The translations under genes and the position numbers were made by a program. Below the pieces are notes generated by a model, which saw only the letters and a program-made list of their open reading frames with translations, was not told where the DNA came from and made no database searches. Shown here piece by piece: positions 16,157 to 25,273 of a DNA stretch of 64,000 nt. Numbering within the stretch: the first letter of the stretch is position 1; every line of letters starts with the position of its first letter. Source of the DNA: Nitriliruptoraceae bacterium (GTDB lineage: Bacteria > Actinomycetota > Nitriliruptoria > Nitriliruptorales > Nitriliruptoraceae); assembly GCA_003563915.1 (NCBI GenBank), contig PWTE01000071.1:1-64000 (forward strand), in the 5' to 3' direction.

Positions 16157-17278
16157 ATGACGCACGACACCGTCGGTGACTGGCTCGGGCTGGTCCACGA
16201 CCGCTACCCGCCGAGCGACGCCTACGACTGGGACAACGTCGGGCTGCAGGTCGGCGACCGGTCCTGGCCCGTCGAACGGGTGCTGGTCAGCCTGGATGTG
16301 ACCGGGGCCGTGCTCGACGAGGCTGCCCAGGTCGACGACACCCTGGTCCTGGCACACCATCCGTTGCTGTTCCGGCCCCTCCAGCGTCTCACCTCCGCGA
16401 CGGCGTCGGGCCGACTGGCGCTGACGGCAGCGCGGCGGGGCATCGCGGTCGCGGCCGCCCACACCAACCTCGACGTCACCCAGGACGGCGCCGGCACCTC
16501 GCAGCCGGTGGCGAGCCTGCTCGGCCTGACCGGGACGCGGCCACTCGAGACCCGCCTGCGGGACGGGGGGCGCTGCAAGCTCGTCACGTTCGTGCCGCCT
16601 GAAGCGGTCGCGCAGGTGATCGACGGCGTCGCCGCAGCCGGCGCCGGCCGGATCGGGGAGTACGAGCGGTGCACCTTCCGGGTCCGTGGAACCGGGACGT
16701 TCCGTCCCCTGGAGGGCAGCGATCCATACAGCGGCACCATCGGCGAGGACGCGGCCGAGGAGGAGGACCGTCTGGAGGTGGAGCTGCCGACCCGCATCGC
16801 TGGGGACGTGGTTCGGGCCCTGATCGCTGCCCACCCCTACGACGAGGTGGCCTACGACCTGCTGCCGATGCTCGACGGCGCGGAGGTCGGGCTCGGGCTC
16901 GTCGGCAAGCTGCCCGCACCGCGATCCCTGGCTGAGGTGGCGGCGATCATCCGTGACGAGCTCCCAGCGCCGCACCTGCGGTACGCCGGCGATCCGGACG
17001 CCGAGGTGGCGCGGGTCGCGATCGTCGGGGGAGCAGGCGACAGCCACATCGCGGCAGCCATGGCCGCGGGTGCCGACGTGTACGTGACCGGCGACCTGCG
17101 CCACCACGTCGCGCTCGACGCGCTGGAACAGGGTCTTGCCCTGATCGACGCCGGCCACCACGCGACCGAGGTGGCCGCCCTGCCGAGCTGGGTCGAGCGT
17201 CTGCGGAGCGCTGCCGCCGCACGAGGACTCACCGCGCCGGTGCTAGCGTCGGAGACCCCGACCGTGCCCTGGAGGTGA
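16157..17278 (+). CDS. Nif3-like dinuclear metal center protein
   Basis: 373 residues from the ATG at 16157 (GGAG at 16147-16150). N-terminal motifs are WDNVGLQVGD and LAHHPLLF, and AAHTNLDV and the C-terminal GDLRHHVALDALEQG and DAGHHATE supply histidines and acids for the dinuclear site. An insert domain (about residues 130-230) is present, as in the longer Nif3/YqfO members rather than E. coli YbgI. The protein is probably a hexameric cytosolic hydrolase of unknown substrate. It overlaps or abuts the zinc-ribbon gene, a common pairing in actinobacteria. Confidence 0.92.
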   Translation: MTHDTVGDWLGLVHDRYPPSDAYDWDNVGLQVGDRSWPVERVLVSLDVTGAVLDEAAQVDDTLVLAHHPLLFRPLQRLTSATASGRLALTAARRGIAVAAAHTNLDVTQDGAGTSQPVASLLGLTGTRPLETRLRDGGRCKLVTFVPPEAVAQVIDGVAAAGAGRIGEYERCTFRVRGTGTFRPLEGSDPYSGTIGEDAAEEEDRLEVELPTRIAGDVVRALIAAHPYDEVAYDLLPMLDGAEVGLGLVGKLPAPRSLAEVAAIIRDELPAPHLRYAGDPDAEVARVAIVGGAGDSHIAAAMAAGADVYVTGDLRHHVALDALEQGLALIDAGHHATEVAALPSWVERLRSAAAARGLTAPVLASETPTVPWR

Positions 17279-17280
17279 GT

Positions 17281-18009
17281 GTGGCGGAGCCCACGACCGA
17301 GCAGCTCGAGCTGCTGCTGGCTCTGCAGGACACCGACACCCGCATCCGGCGGCTCGAACACCAGCGCGACGCGCTACCGGAGCAAGCCGAACTCGATGCC
17401 GCCGAGGCCCGGGTCGCCGAGCTGGTCCGCGAACACGACGAGGTCAAGCTGGCGCTGGACGGCTTGGCGTCCAAGCAGCGCCGCCTGGAGCGCGAGATCG
17501 AGGTGCTCTCCGAGCGGCGTGACGCCGAGCGCGCCCGTCTCTACGACGGCACCGTCACCAACGCGCGTGAGCTCAGATCGGTCGAAGCGGAGATCGAGAC
17601 GACCGGGCGCCGGATCGCCGAACAGGAGGACGAGCTGCTGGAGGTGCTCGAGGGCATCGAGGAACTGGAGGCCCGCCAGGCGACGCTCGACGAGGACCTG
17701 GCTGCGCAGCGGCAGGCGGTGGTCGAGCGCACCACGGCGCGCGACGAAGCGGCCAAGGGGATCATCGCCGAGTTCGCCGAGGTCGGCGTCGTTCGCGACC
17801 AGCAGGCTCGGGAGCTGGATGGTGAGCTTCTCGAGCGCTACCAGGCCGCCGCTCAACGGGGCGGCGGGGTCGGTGTCGGTCGGCTCGAAGCCACCACCTG
17901 CTCGGCGTGCCGTATCGAACTGTCCCGTGCGGACGTCGGGGAGCTCCTCGCAGGACCGCCGCTCACGACGTGTCCCGAGTGTCGACGGTTGTTGGTCATC
18001 CCGGACTGA
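17281..18009 (+). CDS. Coiled-coil protein with C-terminal C4 zinc ribbon
   Basis: 242 residues. Residues 5-185 form a long charged antiparallel coiled coil. The end has CSAC and CPEC, a four-cysteine zinc ribbon of the type in the Helicobacter HP0958/CT398 family. In mycobacteria this gene neighbours Nif3-like genes too. A role in RNA, DNA or export has been discussed for the family but is not established here. I chose the GTG at 17281 because GGAGG at 17271-17275 gives correct spacing; GTG 17275 would overlap that site. Confidence 0.85.
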   Translation: MAEPTTEQLELLLALQDTDTRIRRLEHQRDALPEQAELDAAEARVAELVREHDEVKLALDGLASKQRRLEREIEVLSERRDAERARLYDGTVTNARELRSVEAEIETTGRRIAEQEDELLEVLEGIEELEARQATLDEDLAAQRQAVVERTTARDEAAKGIIAEFAEVGVVRDQQARELDGELLERYQAAAQRGGGVGVGRLEATTCSACRIELSRADVGELLAGPPLTTCPECRRLLVIPD

Positions 18010-18010
18010 T

Positions 18011-18026
18011 CGCGGTCGGGACCGCG
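18011..18026. terminator. Hairpin between convergent zinc-ribbon and GGDEF genes
   Basis: CGCGGT (18011-18016), loop CGGG and ACCGCG (18021-18026) form a perfect stem in the 32-bp gap between convergent genes. There is no T-run. Confidence 0.4.
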
Positions 18027-18041
18027 CAGCCGGGTCACCCG

Positions 18042-18923
18042 TCAGTAGATGTCGCCGTGGGCGGTCCCGACGCGGTCGATGCCGGCGGACTTCGCGCGTT
18101 CCTTGGCACGGTCGGCGGAACGCAGCACCGCGACCTCGTCGTCGCCGTCCTCGGGGAACCGTGAGATCCCGTAGGCCGCATGGACCTCGAACCGGTCCCC
18201 GTCGGGAAGGGTGACCTGCTCCTCGTGGAGGCGGGCAACCACATCGGCGATGATGGCTCGACACCTCTGACGATCCTCGCCGGAGAGGGCGATAGCCACC
18301 TCGTCGCTCCCGAGGCGTGACGCTGGCACGTCGGGGCCTGCGGCGCGCCGCAGGACGTGCGCCAGCGCGCGCATGGCCTCGGTGCCGGTGGGGTGTCCGT
18401 ACCGCTCGTTGAGCGAGCGCATCCCGCGGATGTCCGCGAGGAGGATGACGAAGGGTTCCTCATCACGACGCAGCTGGGCGAGCCGCTCGTAGAACGCTCG
18501 GACGTTCAAGAGGCCGGTGACGGGGTCCTCGTCGATGATGCGCTGCAACGCCGACGTCCGGTTTCGCTCGACCTGGGCACCTGCGGTCCCGACCAACCCG
18601 ACCCCGACGAGCACCAGGCTGCGCAGAGCGATGCCGGGGACGGGAGCGAGGCGCAGATCGTTGGCGAGATCGATCGCGGCATGTCCGAACGCCGCCACGA
18701 GCGCCACGGTCAGGGCGACCCGCACGCCACCCGCGAGCCCGGCGAGCAACGTCACCGGAGCGGACAGCCAGGCGAACTGCGGATCCTGGACCAGGGCGTG
18801 CAGGGCGAGGGACACGACCAGGCCGAGGACGAGCAGCGTGTTACGGCGCGGTGCCGCACCGAGCAGTTCGATGAGCCGAGTCAGCGCTCCACGGGTCTGG
18901 CTCGGAAGACCGCGTCGCGACAC
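18042..18923 (-). CDS. Membrane protein with degenerate GGDEF domain
   Basis: 293 residues. Residues about 25-125 contain roughly four hydrophobic helices. The rest follows the diguanylate cyclase fold (DPVTGLLNVRAFYERL, LLADIRGMRSLNERYGH, ISRFPEDGDDEVAVLRSADRAKERAK). The signature loop reads LGSDEV instead of GGDEF, and the GHxxGD aspartate is threonine. The acidic pair DE and the first metal aspartate remain, so activity is uncertain. The GTG start is one base after the otsB stop, and its AGGAGG site lies inside otsB, so it is translationally linked to trehalose synthesis. Confidence 0.82.
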   Translation of the reverse strand: MSRRGLPSQTRGALTRLIELLGAAPRRNTLLVLGLVVSLALHALVQDPQFAWLSAPVTLLAGLAGGVRVALTVALVAAFGHAAIDLANDLRLAPVPGIALRSLVLVGVGLVGTAGAQVERNRTSALQRIIDEDPVTGLLNVRAFYERLAQLRRDEEPFVILLADIRGMRSLNERYGHPTGTEAMRALAHVLRRAAGPDVPASRLGSDEVAIALSGEDRQRCRAIIADVVARLHEEQVTLPDGDRFEVHAAYGISRFPEDGDDEVAVLRSADRAKERAKSAGIDRVGTAHGDIY

Positions 18924-18924
18924 C

Positions 18925-19713
18925 TCAGCAGCCTCCTGCAGCAGCCGTGAGCAGGCGTAGCAACGCCACCACGTCCGAGGGGTCCGCCAACCGCCAGGTC
19001 GCCGCTGTCGGCCGCGCATCCTCGCTGACCAGTACCGCGATGCCGTCAGCTTCGATCGCGGCCGTGAACGCGTCCTCGTCGGTGCGATCGTCGCCCACGA
19101 CGAGCGGCACCAGGTCGGGCGTGCGATCCAGCAGCCAGGCCAACGCGGTCCCCTTGTCGACACCAGCCGGACGCAGTTCGACCACGGCCTTGCCGGTCAG
19201 CACCTCGAAGGGAGGGTCGGTCTCACGGTGCAGGTCGAGGATCGCCAGGATGCGGGGGAGCAGCGACTCCTCCTCATCCTCGGGCACCAACCGGTGGTGC
19301 ACGGCGAGCGAGGTCCGCTTGCGTTCGACGAACCAGCCGGTGCCGTCGGCCAGGATGTCCTCGACAGCGTGTTGCGCCGCGTCCAGCACCGTGACGACGT
19401 CGGAGACGTCGATGAGCGCGTGGTGGCCGCCCTCCGGGTCCAGGATCTCCGCGCCGTGGCCACCGGCGAGGGGGATGGGCAGGTCGGGGAGGAAGCCCTG
19501 GAGCTCGGTGATCGGGCGCCCCGACACCACCGCGACCCTGGTGTGGTGAGCCAGTTCCTGGAGCGCTTCGTGGGCGCCCGGAGCCGGTTGCGCGTCGTCG
19601 GGTCGATCGACGATCGGGGCCAGCGTGCCGTCGTAATCGGCGACCACCAGGTACCGGCTCGCCGGACCCAGGACGGCCGCCAGTTCGTCGGGAGAGGTCA
19701 GGGCGAGCGTCAC
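18925..19713 (-). CDS. otsB: Trehalose-6-phosphate phosphatase
   Basis: 262 residues of HAD fold. Motif I is VVADYDGTLAPI near residue 25. VVSGRPITELQGF and GGHGAEI follow, then KAVVELRPAGVDKGTALAWLL and the metal-binding GDDRTDEDAF, all standard for OtsB. It dephosphorylates trehalose-6-phosphate made by OtsA. It starts at a GTG overlapping the otsA stop by 4 bp. Confidence 0.95.
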   Translation of the reverse strand: MTLALTSPDELAAVLGPASRYLVVADYDGTLAPIVDRPDDAQPAPGAHEALQELAHHTRVAVVSGRPITELQGFLPDLPIPLAGGHGAEILDPEGGHHALIDVSDVVTVLDAAQHAVEDILADGTGWFVERKRTSLAVHHRLVPEDEEESLLPRILAILDLHRETDPPFEVLTGKAVVELRPAGVDKGTALAWLLDRTPDLVPLVVGDDRTDEDAFTAAIEADGIAVLVSEDARPTAATWRLADPSDVVALLRLLTAAAGGC

Positions 19714-21119
19714 GGGCCGTCGGTCCCCTGCTCGATCGCGTGGAGTTCGTCGTCCACCCAGCGGTACACGTCGGCGCTGCGTACCACCTCGGCCAGACGG
19801 CGGATGCGTGCCCGCCGGTCCTCCTCGTCCAGTGTCAAGGCCGACCCCATCAGGTAGCTGAGCCCTTCCACGTCGAAGGGGTTGCATGGCACCACGTCGT
19901 CTCCGAACTCGATCGCGGTCCCGCAGAACTCGCTCAACATCAGGACCCCCGCCTCGTCGCCGGCTGCCTGGACGGTGACGAACTCCTTCGCGACCAGGTT
20001 CATCCCGTCCTTGAGTGGTGTGACGCACATCACGTCGGCGAGACGGTAGTACGCCGCGAGCTTGGCGCGGCTCACCCCGCGGTAGAGGTAGTGCACCGGG
20101 ACGTCATGGCCGGGTTCGGTGAAGCGGCCGTTGATGCGGCCGACCTCGGTCTCCACCTCGGTGCGCAGGTCGCGGTACTCCTTGACGTCGTCGCGACTGG
20201 GTACGGCGACCTGGACGAACGCGAACTCCTTCCTGAGCTCAGGATCGCGCTCGAGGAGCAGTTCGATGGACTGCAGCCGGTGGCGGATCCCCTTCGTGTA
20301 GTCCAACCGATCGACCCCGAGGAAGACCTTGCGCCCCGCGAACTGCTCACGGAGGGCGGACAGTTCCTCCTCGGTCTCCTGGGAGGTTGCGAGCTGTGAG
20401 AACTCGTCGACGTCGATCGAGATCGGGTGTGCGACGGCGTGGACCTGACGGCCGTCGGGGAGCACGAGCGTGTCTCCCAGGGAGGTGACGCCGTTGAAGA
20501 CGCGTTGGACGGAGCGGATGAAGTTGTCGCGGAACCGGGCCGTGTGGAACCCGATGCTGTCGGCACCCAGCATCCCGGAGAGCAGCTGGTCCCGCCACGG
20601 CAGTCGTGCGATCAGCTCAGGAGGTGGGAAGGGGATGTGGAGGAAGAAGCCGATGGGTGCCTGCAGCGCAGCCTCGCGCAACATCTGGGGGAGCAGGAGC
20701 AGGTGGTAGTCCTGGACCCACAGGGTCGGCGTGGTCTGGGTGTCCTCCAGGACCTCCAGGGTGGCATCCGCGAACGCCCGGTTGGCTTCGAGGTAGCTCG
20801 TCCACCACCGGCGATCGATGACCGGTTGCTTGATCAGGTCGTGGAAGAGGGGCCAGAGCGTACGGTTCGCGAACCCGTGGTAGTAGCCCCGGACCTGGGC
20901 GCGGCTCAGCTTGACCGCGTGCAGATCGCACCCCAGGCCATCGACCCGACGGGGAACCTCGTCGGCATCATCGCTCCAGCCGACCCAGGCACCGCCGACC
21001 TCGTCCATGACGGGGCGCATGGCGGTGACCAGGCCGCCCGCCGATGCTCGCCATCCGTCCTCTCCCCGGGACACGGGCAGACGGTTCGCCACCACGACGA
21101 GCGGACGGGTGTCGCTCAC
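19710..21119 (-). CDS. otsA: Trehalose-6-phosphate synthase
   Basis: 469 residues of GT20 glycosyltransferase. Features are [11 protein letters not shown] at the start with [51 protein letters not shown], then [14 protein letters not shown] and [11 protein letters not shown]. It joins a nucleotide-activated glucose (UDP- or GDP-glucose) to glucose-6-phosphate. The operon is otsA, otsB, degenerate GGDEF. A likely -10 TACGCT lies at 21146-21151 (minus). Trehalose would serve as a stress or osmotic protectant. Confidence 0.96.
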   Translation of the reverse strand: MSDTRPLVVVANRLPVSRGEDGWRASAGGLVTAMRPVMDEVGGAWVGWSDDADEVPRRVDGLGCDLHAVKLSRAQVRGYYHGFANRTLWPLFHDLIKQPVIDRRWWTSYLEANRAFADATLEVLEDTQTTPTLWVQDYHLLLLPQMLREAALQAPIGFFLHIPFPPPELIARLPWRDQLLSGMLGADSIGFHTARFRDNFIRSVQRVFNGVTSLGDTLVLPDGRQVHAVAHPISIDVDEFSQLATSQETEEELSALREQFAGRKVFLGVDRLDYTKGIRHRLQSIELLLERDPELRKEFAFVQVAVPSRDDVKEYRDLRTEVETEVGRINGRFTEPGHDVPVHYLYRGVSRAKLAAYYRLADVMCVTPLKDGMNLVAKEFVTVQAAGDEAGVLMLSEFCGTAIEFGDDVVPCNPFDVEGLSYLMGSALTLDEEDRRARIRRLAEVVRSADVYRWVDDELHAIEQGTDGP

Positions 21120-21199
21120 ACAGCTTCCTCAGGACGACTACACCGAGCGTACTGAGCGGCGGCCAGAACCCACCTACCGAGCTCACCGTCGGGGCCGGG

Positions 21200-22048
21200 T
21201 CAGCCCCGCGGATCCAAGGTCGCTCGGACGTGCTCGGCGAAGGCCTCCTGGAGACGCTCGGTCACCGGGCCCGGTGAGGGATAGCCGACCTCTTCCCCGT
21301 CGATCACGATCGTGTGCACCGGGACGACCGGGCGTGCCGCCGAGACGACGAAGACCTCGTCGGCGGCGCGCAGATCCGCGAGCGTCGGGACCGTCGGTGC
21401 CACCTCGACGACCTTGCGGAGCTCGGCCAGGGAGATCGAGTCGAGGATCGGGAGCCGTTCGTGGTCGGGTGCGCTGACCTCACCGTCGTGCACCAGGCAG
21501 ACCGCTCCGGTGGGCAACTCGTGCACGACCCCGTCGGTCGCGATCAGGGCATCGTCGGCTCCCTGCTGGTTGGCCGCGCGCGTCGCCATCATGTTGGCTG
21601 CGTAGGACAGGGTCTTGACCCCCGTGAGCGCCGTTCGCCAGGGCAGGTCGATCGTCGCCAGCGACTGGGACGCCGGCCACGGCGGCGCCGACAGCAGTCC
21701 CCGCACGTTGCCGCCGCGCGTGACGATGATGCGCATCACCCCGTCACGGTCGCCCCAGGCAGCCAGCAGGTCCGTCACGACCTGGCGGAGGACGGGCACG
21801 CGCAGGTCGAGGGCCTTGGCCGAGCGTCGCAGGCGGGCCAGGTGGGCATCCGCGGCGTGGGTGTGGCCGTCCCGAACCAGCATCGCGTCGAAGACCGCAT
21901 CACCCCGGAGGAAGCCGTCGTCGGTCAGGGGAACCGTGGCGTCCGACGCGGGGATCACGCGGCCGTCGGCCCAGGCGATCGGCCGGGGATGGGCCCCGGT
22001 CGATCGGTCGGCGCCGGCGGGGTGGCGGGTGGTCGAGGAGGTTGGCAT
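21200..22048 (-). CDS. Class IV PLP-dependent aminotransferase
   Basis: 282 residues from the ATG at 22048. The fold-type IV pattern is present: LTDDGFLRGDAVFDAM, HLARLRRSAKAL, then the PLP lysine in GVKTLSYAANM with GADDALI, and TGAVCLV (the phosphate-binding region). It could be a branched-chain or D-amino-acid aminotransferase or 4-amino-4-deoxychorismate lyase; residues visible here do not decide. It is a single gene between otsA and the divergent thioesterase. Confidence 0.87.
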   Translation of the reverse strand: MPTSSTTRHPAGADRSTGAHPRPIAWADGRVIPASDATVPLTDDGFLRGDAVFDAMLVRDGHTHAADAHLARLRRSAKALDLRVPVLRQVVTDLLAAWGDRDGVMRIIVTRGGNVRGLLSAPPWPASQSLATIDLPWRTALTGVKTLSYAANMMATRAANQQGADDALIATDGVVHELPTGAVCLVHDGEVSAPDHERLPILDSISLAELRKVVEVAPTVPTLADLRAADEVFVVSAARPVVPVHTIVIDGEEVGYPSPGPVTERLQEAFAEHVRATLDPRG

Positions 22049-22134
22049 CTGCCCATCCTGCCAGACGGCGTCGCGCCACGTCGGACATCCACCGGGAGGT
22101 GCTCGGCCCCGGCAGCGAGATCCGGCTGTCCGGG

Positions 22135-22140
22135 TAGCGT
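22135..22140 (+). promoter_or_regulatory. -10-like hexamer TAGCGT before the DUF4442 gene
   Basis: TAGCGT lies 34 nt before the ATG at 22175, leaving room for a short leader with the CGAGG site. Confidence 0.4.
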
Positions 22141-22174
22141 CTGCCGTCCCCGCCACACGAGTTCCGAGGTGTCC

Positions 22175-22654
22175 ATGACAGCGGACGATCCGGTCGTCGC
22201 CGGTCTGATCGAACTCGGCGACGCCCTGCCGTTCAACCAGCACCTGGGTGCCGAGGTGGTGACCGTCGCACCAGGACGTTGTCGCACCCGTCTGCGCGCG
22301 GACGAACGTCTGGCGAACCACCTCGGAGGGGTGCACGCCATCGCGGAACTGGCGCCGGTTGAGCTCGCCGGTGCCCTGGCGGCGTCGACCCGGCTCCGCG
22401 CGCTGCTCCAGCGTGGTTTCGTGCCGGTGGTCCGTGACCTCGCGGCCAGCTACCACGCGCCAGCGGAGGGGGAGCTGACGGCGACGGCGACCGTCGGGGA
22501 GGATGCGGTGGCCGCCGCCGATGCTGCCCTCGAGGCCGGACTGCGCCCGCGTGCCGTCGCCCAGGTCGAGGTCACCGATGCGGCTGGCACGGTCGTGGCC
22601 ACCGCCCAGGTGACGTTCACCTTCCTCGACATGGGCGGCTCGTCGGACGACTGA
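22175..22654 (+). CDS. DUF4442 hotdog-fold thioesterase-like protein
   Basis: 159 residues. The order is LPFNQHLGAEVV, NHLGGVHAIAELAPVELAGALAAS, AEGELTATATVG and AGTVVATAQVTFTFLDM, matching DUF4442, a hotdog family related to PaaI thioesterases. The HAIAELAPVE stretch replaces the usual HGG..A catalytic helix start. Acyl-CoA substrate is inferred only from the fold. It lies directly upstream of rnpB. Confidence 0.8.
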   Translation: MTADDPVVAGLIELGDALPFNQHLGAEVVTVAPGRCRTRLRADERLANHLGGVHAIAELAPVELAGALAASTRLRALLQRGFVPVVRDLAASYHAPAEGELTATATVGEDAVAAADAALEAGLRPRAVAQVEVTDAAGTVVATAQVTFTFLDMGGSSDD

Positions 22655-22700
22655 GCGCAGATCTCTCCGTTCGGCACGCCCCGTTCCGCCGTCGCTGCCG

Positions 22701-22706
22701 TACCAT
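22701..22706 (+). promoter_or_regulatory. rnpB: -10-like hexamer TACCAT for rnpB
   Basis: TACCAT ends 4-5 nt before the predicted 5' end of RNase P RNA, the distance expected for the transcription start. This is the best internal support for the TANNNT boxes in this genome. Confidence 0.5.
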
Positions 22707-22710
22707 CGAG

Positions 22711-23152
22711 GGTGCTGGGAGGAGCCGGCTAGGCGGCCGCGCTGCGTTCGCCGCAGCGAGGAAAGTCCGGACTCCTCAGGGCAGGATGCTGGGTAACGCC
22801 CAGGCGTGGTGACACGCGGAAAGCGCAACAGAGAGCAGACCGCCGTCATCGCTGAGCCGTCGACCCGCTGCGCGCGTCGACGGGGAGGTGACGGTGAGGG
22901 TGAAACGGTGAGGTAAGAGCTCACCAGCACGGCGGGTGACCGTCGTGGCTAGGCAAGCCCCATCCGGAGCAAGGCCAAGTCGGGACGCGGGTGGCCCGCC
23001 CACGGTCGTCGCACGCGAGTGCCGGCCACGTCCCAGGTAGGCCGCACGAGGCGTCGGGTGACCGGCGTCCCAGAGAGATGGTCGCCACCCACGGCCGGGC
23101 AACCAGCCGTGGGGACAGGATCCGGCTTATCGGCCGACTCCTCCCAGCACCC
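22711..23152 (+). ncRNA. rnpB: RNase P RNA, bacterial type A
   Basis: About 440 nt. The conserved GAGGAAAGTCCGGACTC block lies at about 22758, GGGTAACGCCCAGG and AAAGCGCAACAGAGAG follow, GAGGGTGAAACGGTGAGGTAAGAG is at about 22896, and GGCTTATCGGCCGACTC closes it near 23122-23140. The terminal helix P1 is unusually good: 22710-22724 pairs perfectly with 23138-23152 over 15 bp. This is the catalytic RNA that matures tRNA 5' ends. Confidence 0.97.
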
Positions 23153-23284
23153 TGGACCTCCCCGCTCGCCGGACACCGACGCATGCGGCCCTACCACCCA
23201 GCTCAGGACGTGATCCACCCTCCTCCACGACATGATCCCGAGCGCCACATAGTGGGGCCCATGTCCATTTCGCCATAGGCCCCA

Positions 23285-25072
23285 TCAGCGGTCCAGGTCC
23301 TCGGCGGTCTCGGGATCGAGCGCGAAGCGTGGATGCGTCGGGTCGGCCATCGCCGTGTCTGTGCGTCGCCTCGGTCGCCATCGGTTGCTGATCGGCATCC
23401 TTCGGTCGAGGCCGAACGCCCGCGGGCTGATCGTGACCCCGATGGGGCTCTGTCGCCGGGCGAACTCGGCGTCGTCGATGCGGCGCAGCACGTCGAGCAC
23501 CACGTCGGCTTCGAGCCCGCGTGCGACGAGGTCCTCGACGCCCTCGCCGTACTGCACGTACCGCTGCACGATGGTGTCGAGCACGGTGTAGGAGGGCAGT
23601 TCCGCGCCGAGTCGTTCCTGCGCCGACGTGCGCTTGGACAGCACCTGCTCGGGGATGCGGCCCTGGCCGATGTCGGGATGGCGTGCCAGGCGGTAGAGCA
23701 GCGTCTTCGGGCAATCTCGCAGAGGGGCGAACTCACCGGCCGTGGCGCTGCGCAGTGTGGGCGCGCCGATCGACAGCTCCGTCTGGTTGGCCGTGGCCAA
23801 CACGAGATGGCCGTGGGCGTCGCTGACCGACGCCAGCACGCTGGCACGCAGCCGGGCTGCTCTTGCCGTCACCTCCGTAGCGGGAGTCTCACGATCCGCC
23901 GAACCGCCCGTTGCCGTGGCCAGCGCCTGCTCTGCCTGGTCGATGAGCGACTGCAGGGCAACCACGCCGAACCCGATCCCCAGGGCCTTGGCGACCTGCT
24001 CGGCGTCCGCGAGTTCCTCCGGCGGGGTCTGCGGCCCCGGCATGGCGATCCCGAGCACGGCGTCGGGACCGAACACCTCGGCGGCGAGGGTGGCTGTCAG
24101 GGCGGCGTCGATCCCGCCCGAGAGGCCGAGCACCGCGCGGTCGAAGCCGTTCTTGCGCGCGAAGTCGCGCGTCCCGACGCGCAGCGCGGTCCAGATCTCG
24201 ACGAGTTCCTCTGGAGGGGTCGCGACATCGTGGGTGGGGTGACCGTCACGTTCGGGCACCGGGACCGTGTGGACCGTGGTCACGGGGCCGGCGACCGGGC
24301 GCGGTGGCGGCAGCGGCACGTCGACGATGGCGCGGTCCTCGGTGAAGGCGGGCCCTCGGTAGCGCAGTTCACCGTCGGCGTCGACCACCAGGGAGTTGCC
24401 GTCGAAGACGATCTCGTCGTGTCCCCCGACGAGGTTCGTGTACACGAGCGGGACCCCGTTGCGTCGGGCGACCTGCGCCGCCAGCCGCTCCCGTCCCTGA
24501 CGCTTGCTGCGGTGGTAGGGGGAGGCGTTGGGGGCGAGCAGGATGCGGGCGCCGCCGCGCGACTGTGCCTCCGGTGGCCCATCACCGGACCACAGGTCCT
24601 CGCAGATCGCGATGCCGGCGATGACGTCGCCGATGAGCCACAGCGCATCAGGGCGGTTGCCGGGCGCGATGTTCTTCCCCTCGTCGAAGCCGCCGTAGGT
24701 CGGAAGCAGCACCTTGTGGTACGAGCCGCGGTGCTCGCCACGGTTCAGCACGGCGGCGCTGATCGCCACGGCGCGGTCGACGGTGTCCCACGAGCGCCGG
24801 GGTGGAACACGCTCGACGGTGCTCAGCACGGTGGTGGTCCGCCCCGCGCGCTCCGCGAGCCACGCGGTTGCCTCCTCTGCCTCGGCGACGAACTCCCGGT
24901 GCAGCACGAGGTCCGCGACCGGGTAACCCGTCAGCACGAGTTCGGGCAGCACCAGGATCTCGGCACCCTCGTCCTCGGCCCAGTCCATCGTTGCGGCGAT
25001 CCGCTCGGCGTTCCCGGCGATGTCGCCGACGGCGACGGGAAGCTGGCCGATGGCGATGCGCAGGTGGGTCAT
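23285..25072 (-). CDS. nadE: Glutamine-dependent NAD+ synthetase
   Basis: 595 residues. The N-terminal nitrilase-type glutaminase has the Glu-Lys-Cys triad in LPELVLTGYP, YHKVLLPTYGGFDE and GIAICEDLW. The C-terminal synthetase has the ATP-loop GLSGGIDAAL, TANQTELSIG and ISPRAFGLDRRMPISNRW. It converts deamido-NAD+ to NAD+ using glutamine and ATP. The P-loop serine of SGGxDS is alanine here. ATG 25072 is preferred over ATG 25078 because AGGG directly abuts the latter. Much longer open frames upstream are not coding. Confidence 0.95.
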   Translation of the reverse strand: MTHLRIAIGQLPVAVGDIAGNAERIAATMDWAEDEGAEILVLPELVLTGYPVADLVLHREFVAEAEEATAWLAERAGRTTTVLSTVERVPPRRSWDTVDRAVAISAAVLNRGEHRGSYHKVLLPTYGGFDEGKNIAPGNRPDALWLIGDVIAGIAICEDLWSGDGPPEAQSRGGARILLAPNASPYHRSKRQGRERLAAQVARRNGVPLVYTNLVGGHDEIVFDGNSLVVDADGELRYRGPAFTEDRAIVDVPLPPPRPVAGPVTTVHTVPVPERDGHPTHDVATPPEELVEIWTALRVGTRDFARKNGFDRAVLGLSGGIDAALTATLAAEVFGPDAVLGIAMPGPQTPPEELADAEQVAKALGIGFGVVALQSLIDQAEQALATATGGSADRETPATEVTARAARLRASVLASVSDAHGHLVLATANQTELSIGAPTLRSATAGEFAPLRDCPKTLLYRLARHPDIGQGRIPEQVLSKRTSAQERLGAELPSYTVLDTIVQRYVQYGEGVEDLVARGLEADVVLDVLRRIDDAEFARRQSPIGVTISPRAFGLDRRMPISNRWRPRRRTDTAMADPTHPRFALDPETAEDLDR

Positions 25073-25273
25073 CGGCATCCCTCGTGACGACGGTTGCGTG
25101 AACCGTACGGGTCCGCGGCCCTCGCCGCGGTCATCACCGCTGGTCGTGACCGCGGAGATCGTCCCCGCGCCGTAGACCTCGACACGAGCGATACGCTGTC
25201 GCATCCAGATACGGGGTCGTATCCGAGTTTCCCGCCGTTGCGCCCTCGTCACTCGCTCGTCACCGGAGGCACC

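Noticed and set aside
18011-18026. Classical rho-independent terminators
   Set aside because: Hairpins between convergent genes lack T-runs, so they are listed only as possible terminators with low confidence.
21314-22174. Plus-strand open frame extending the DUF4442 protein upstream
   Set aside because: It is antisense to the class IV aminotransferase; the DUF4442 protein starts naturally at 22175.
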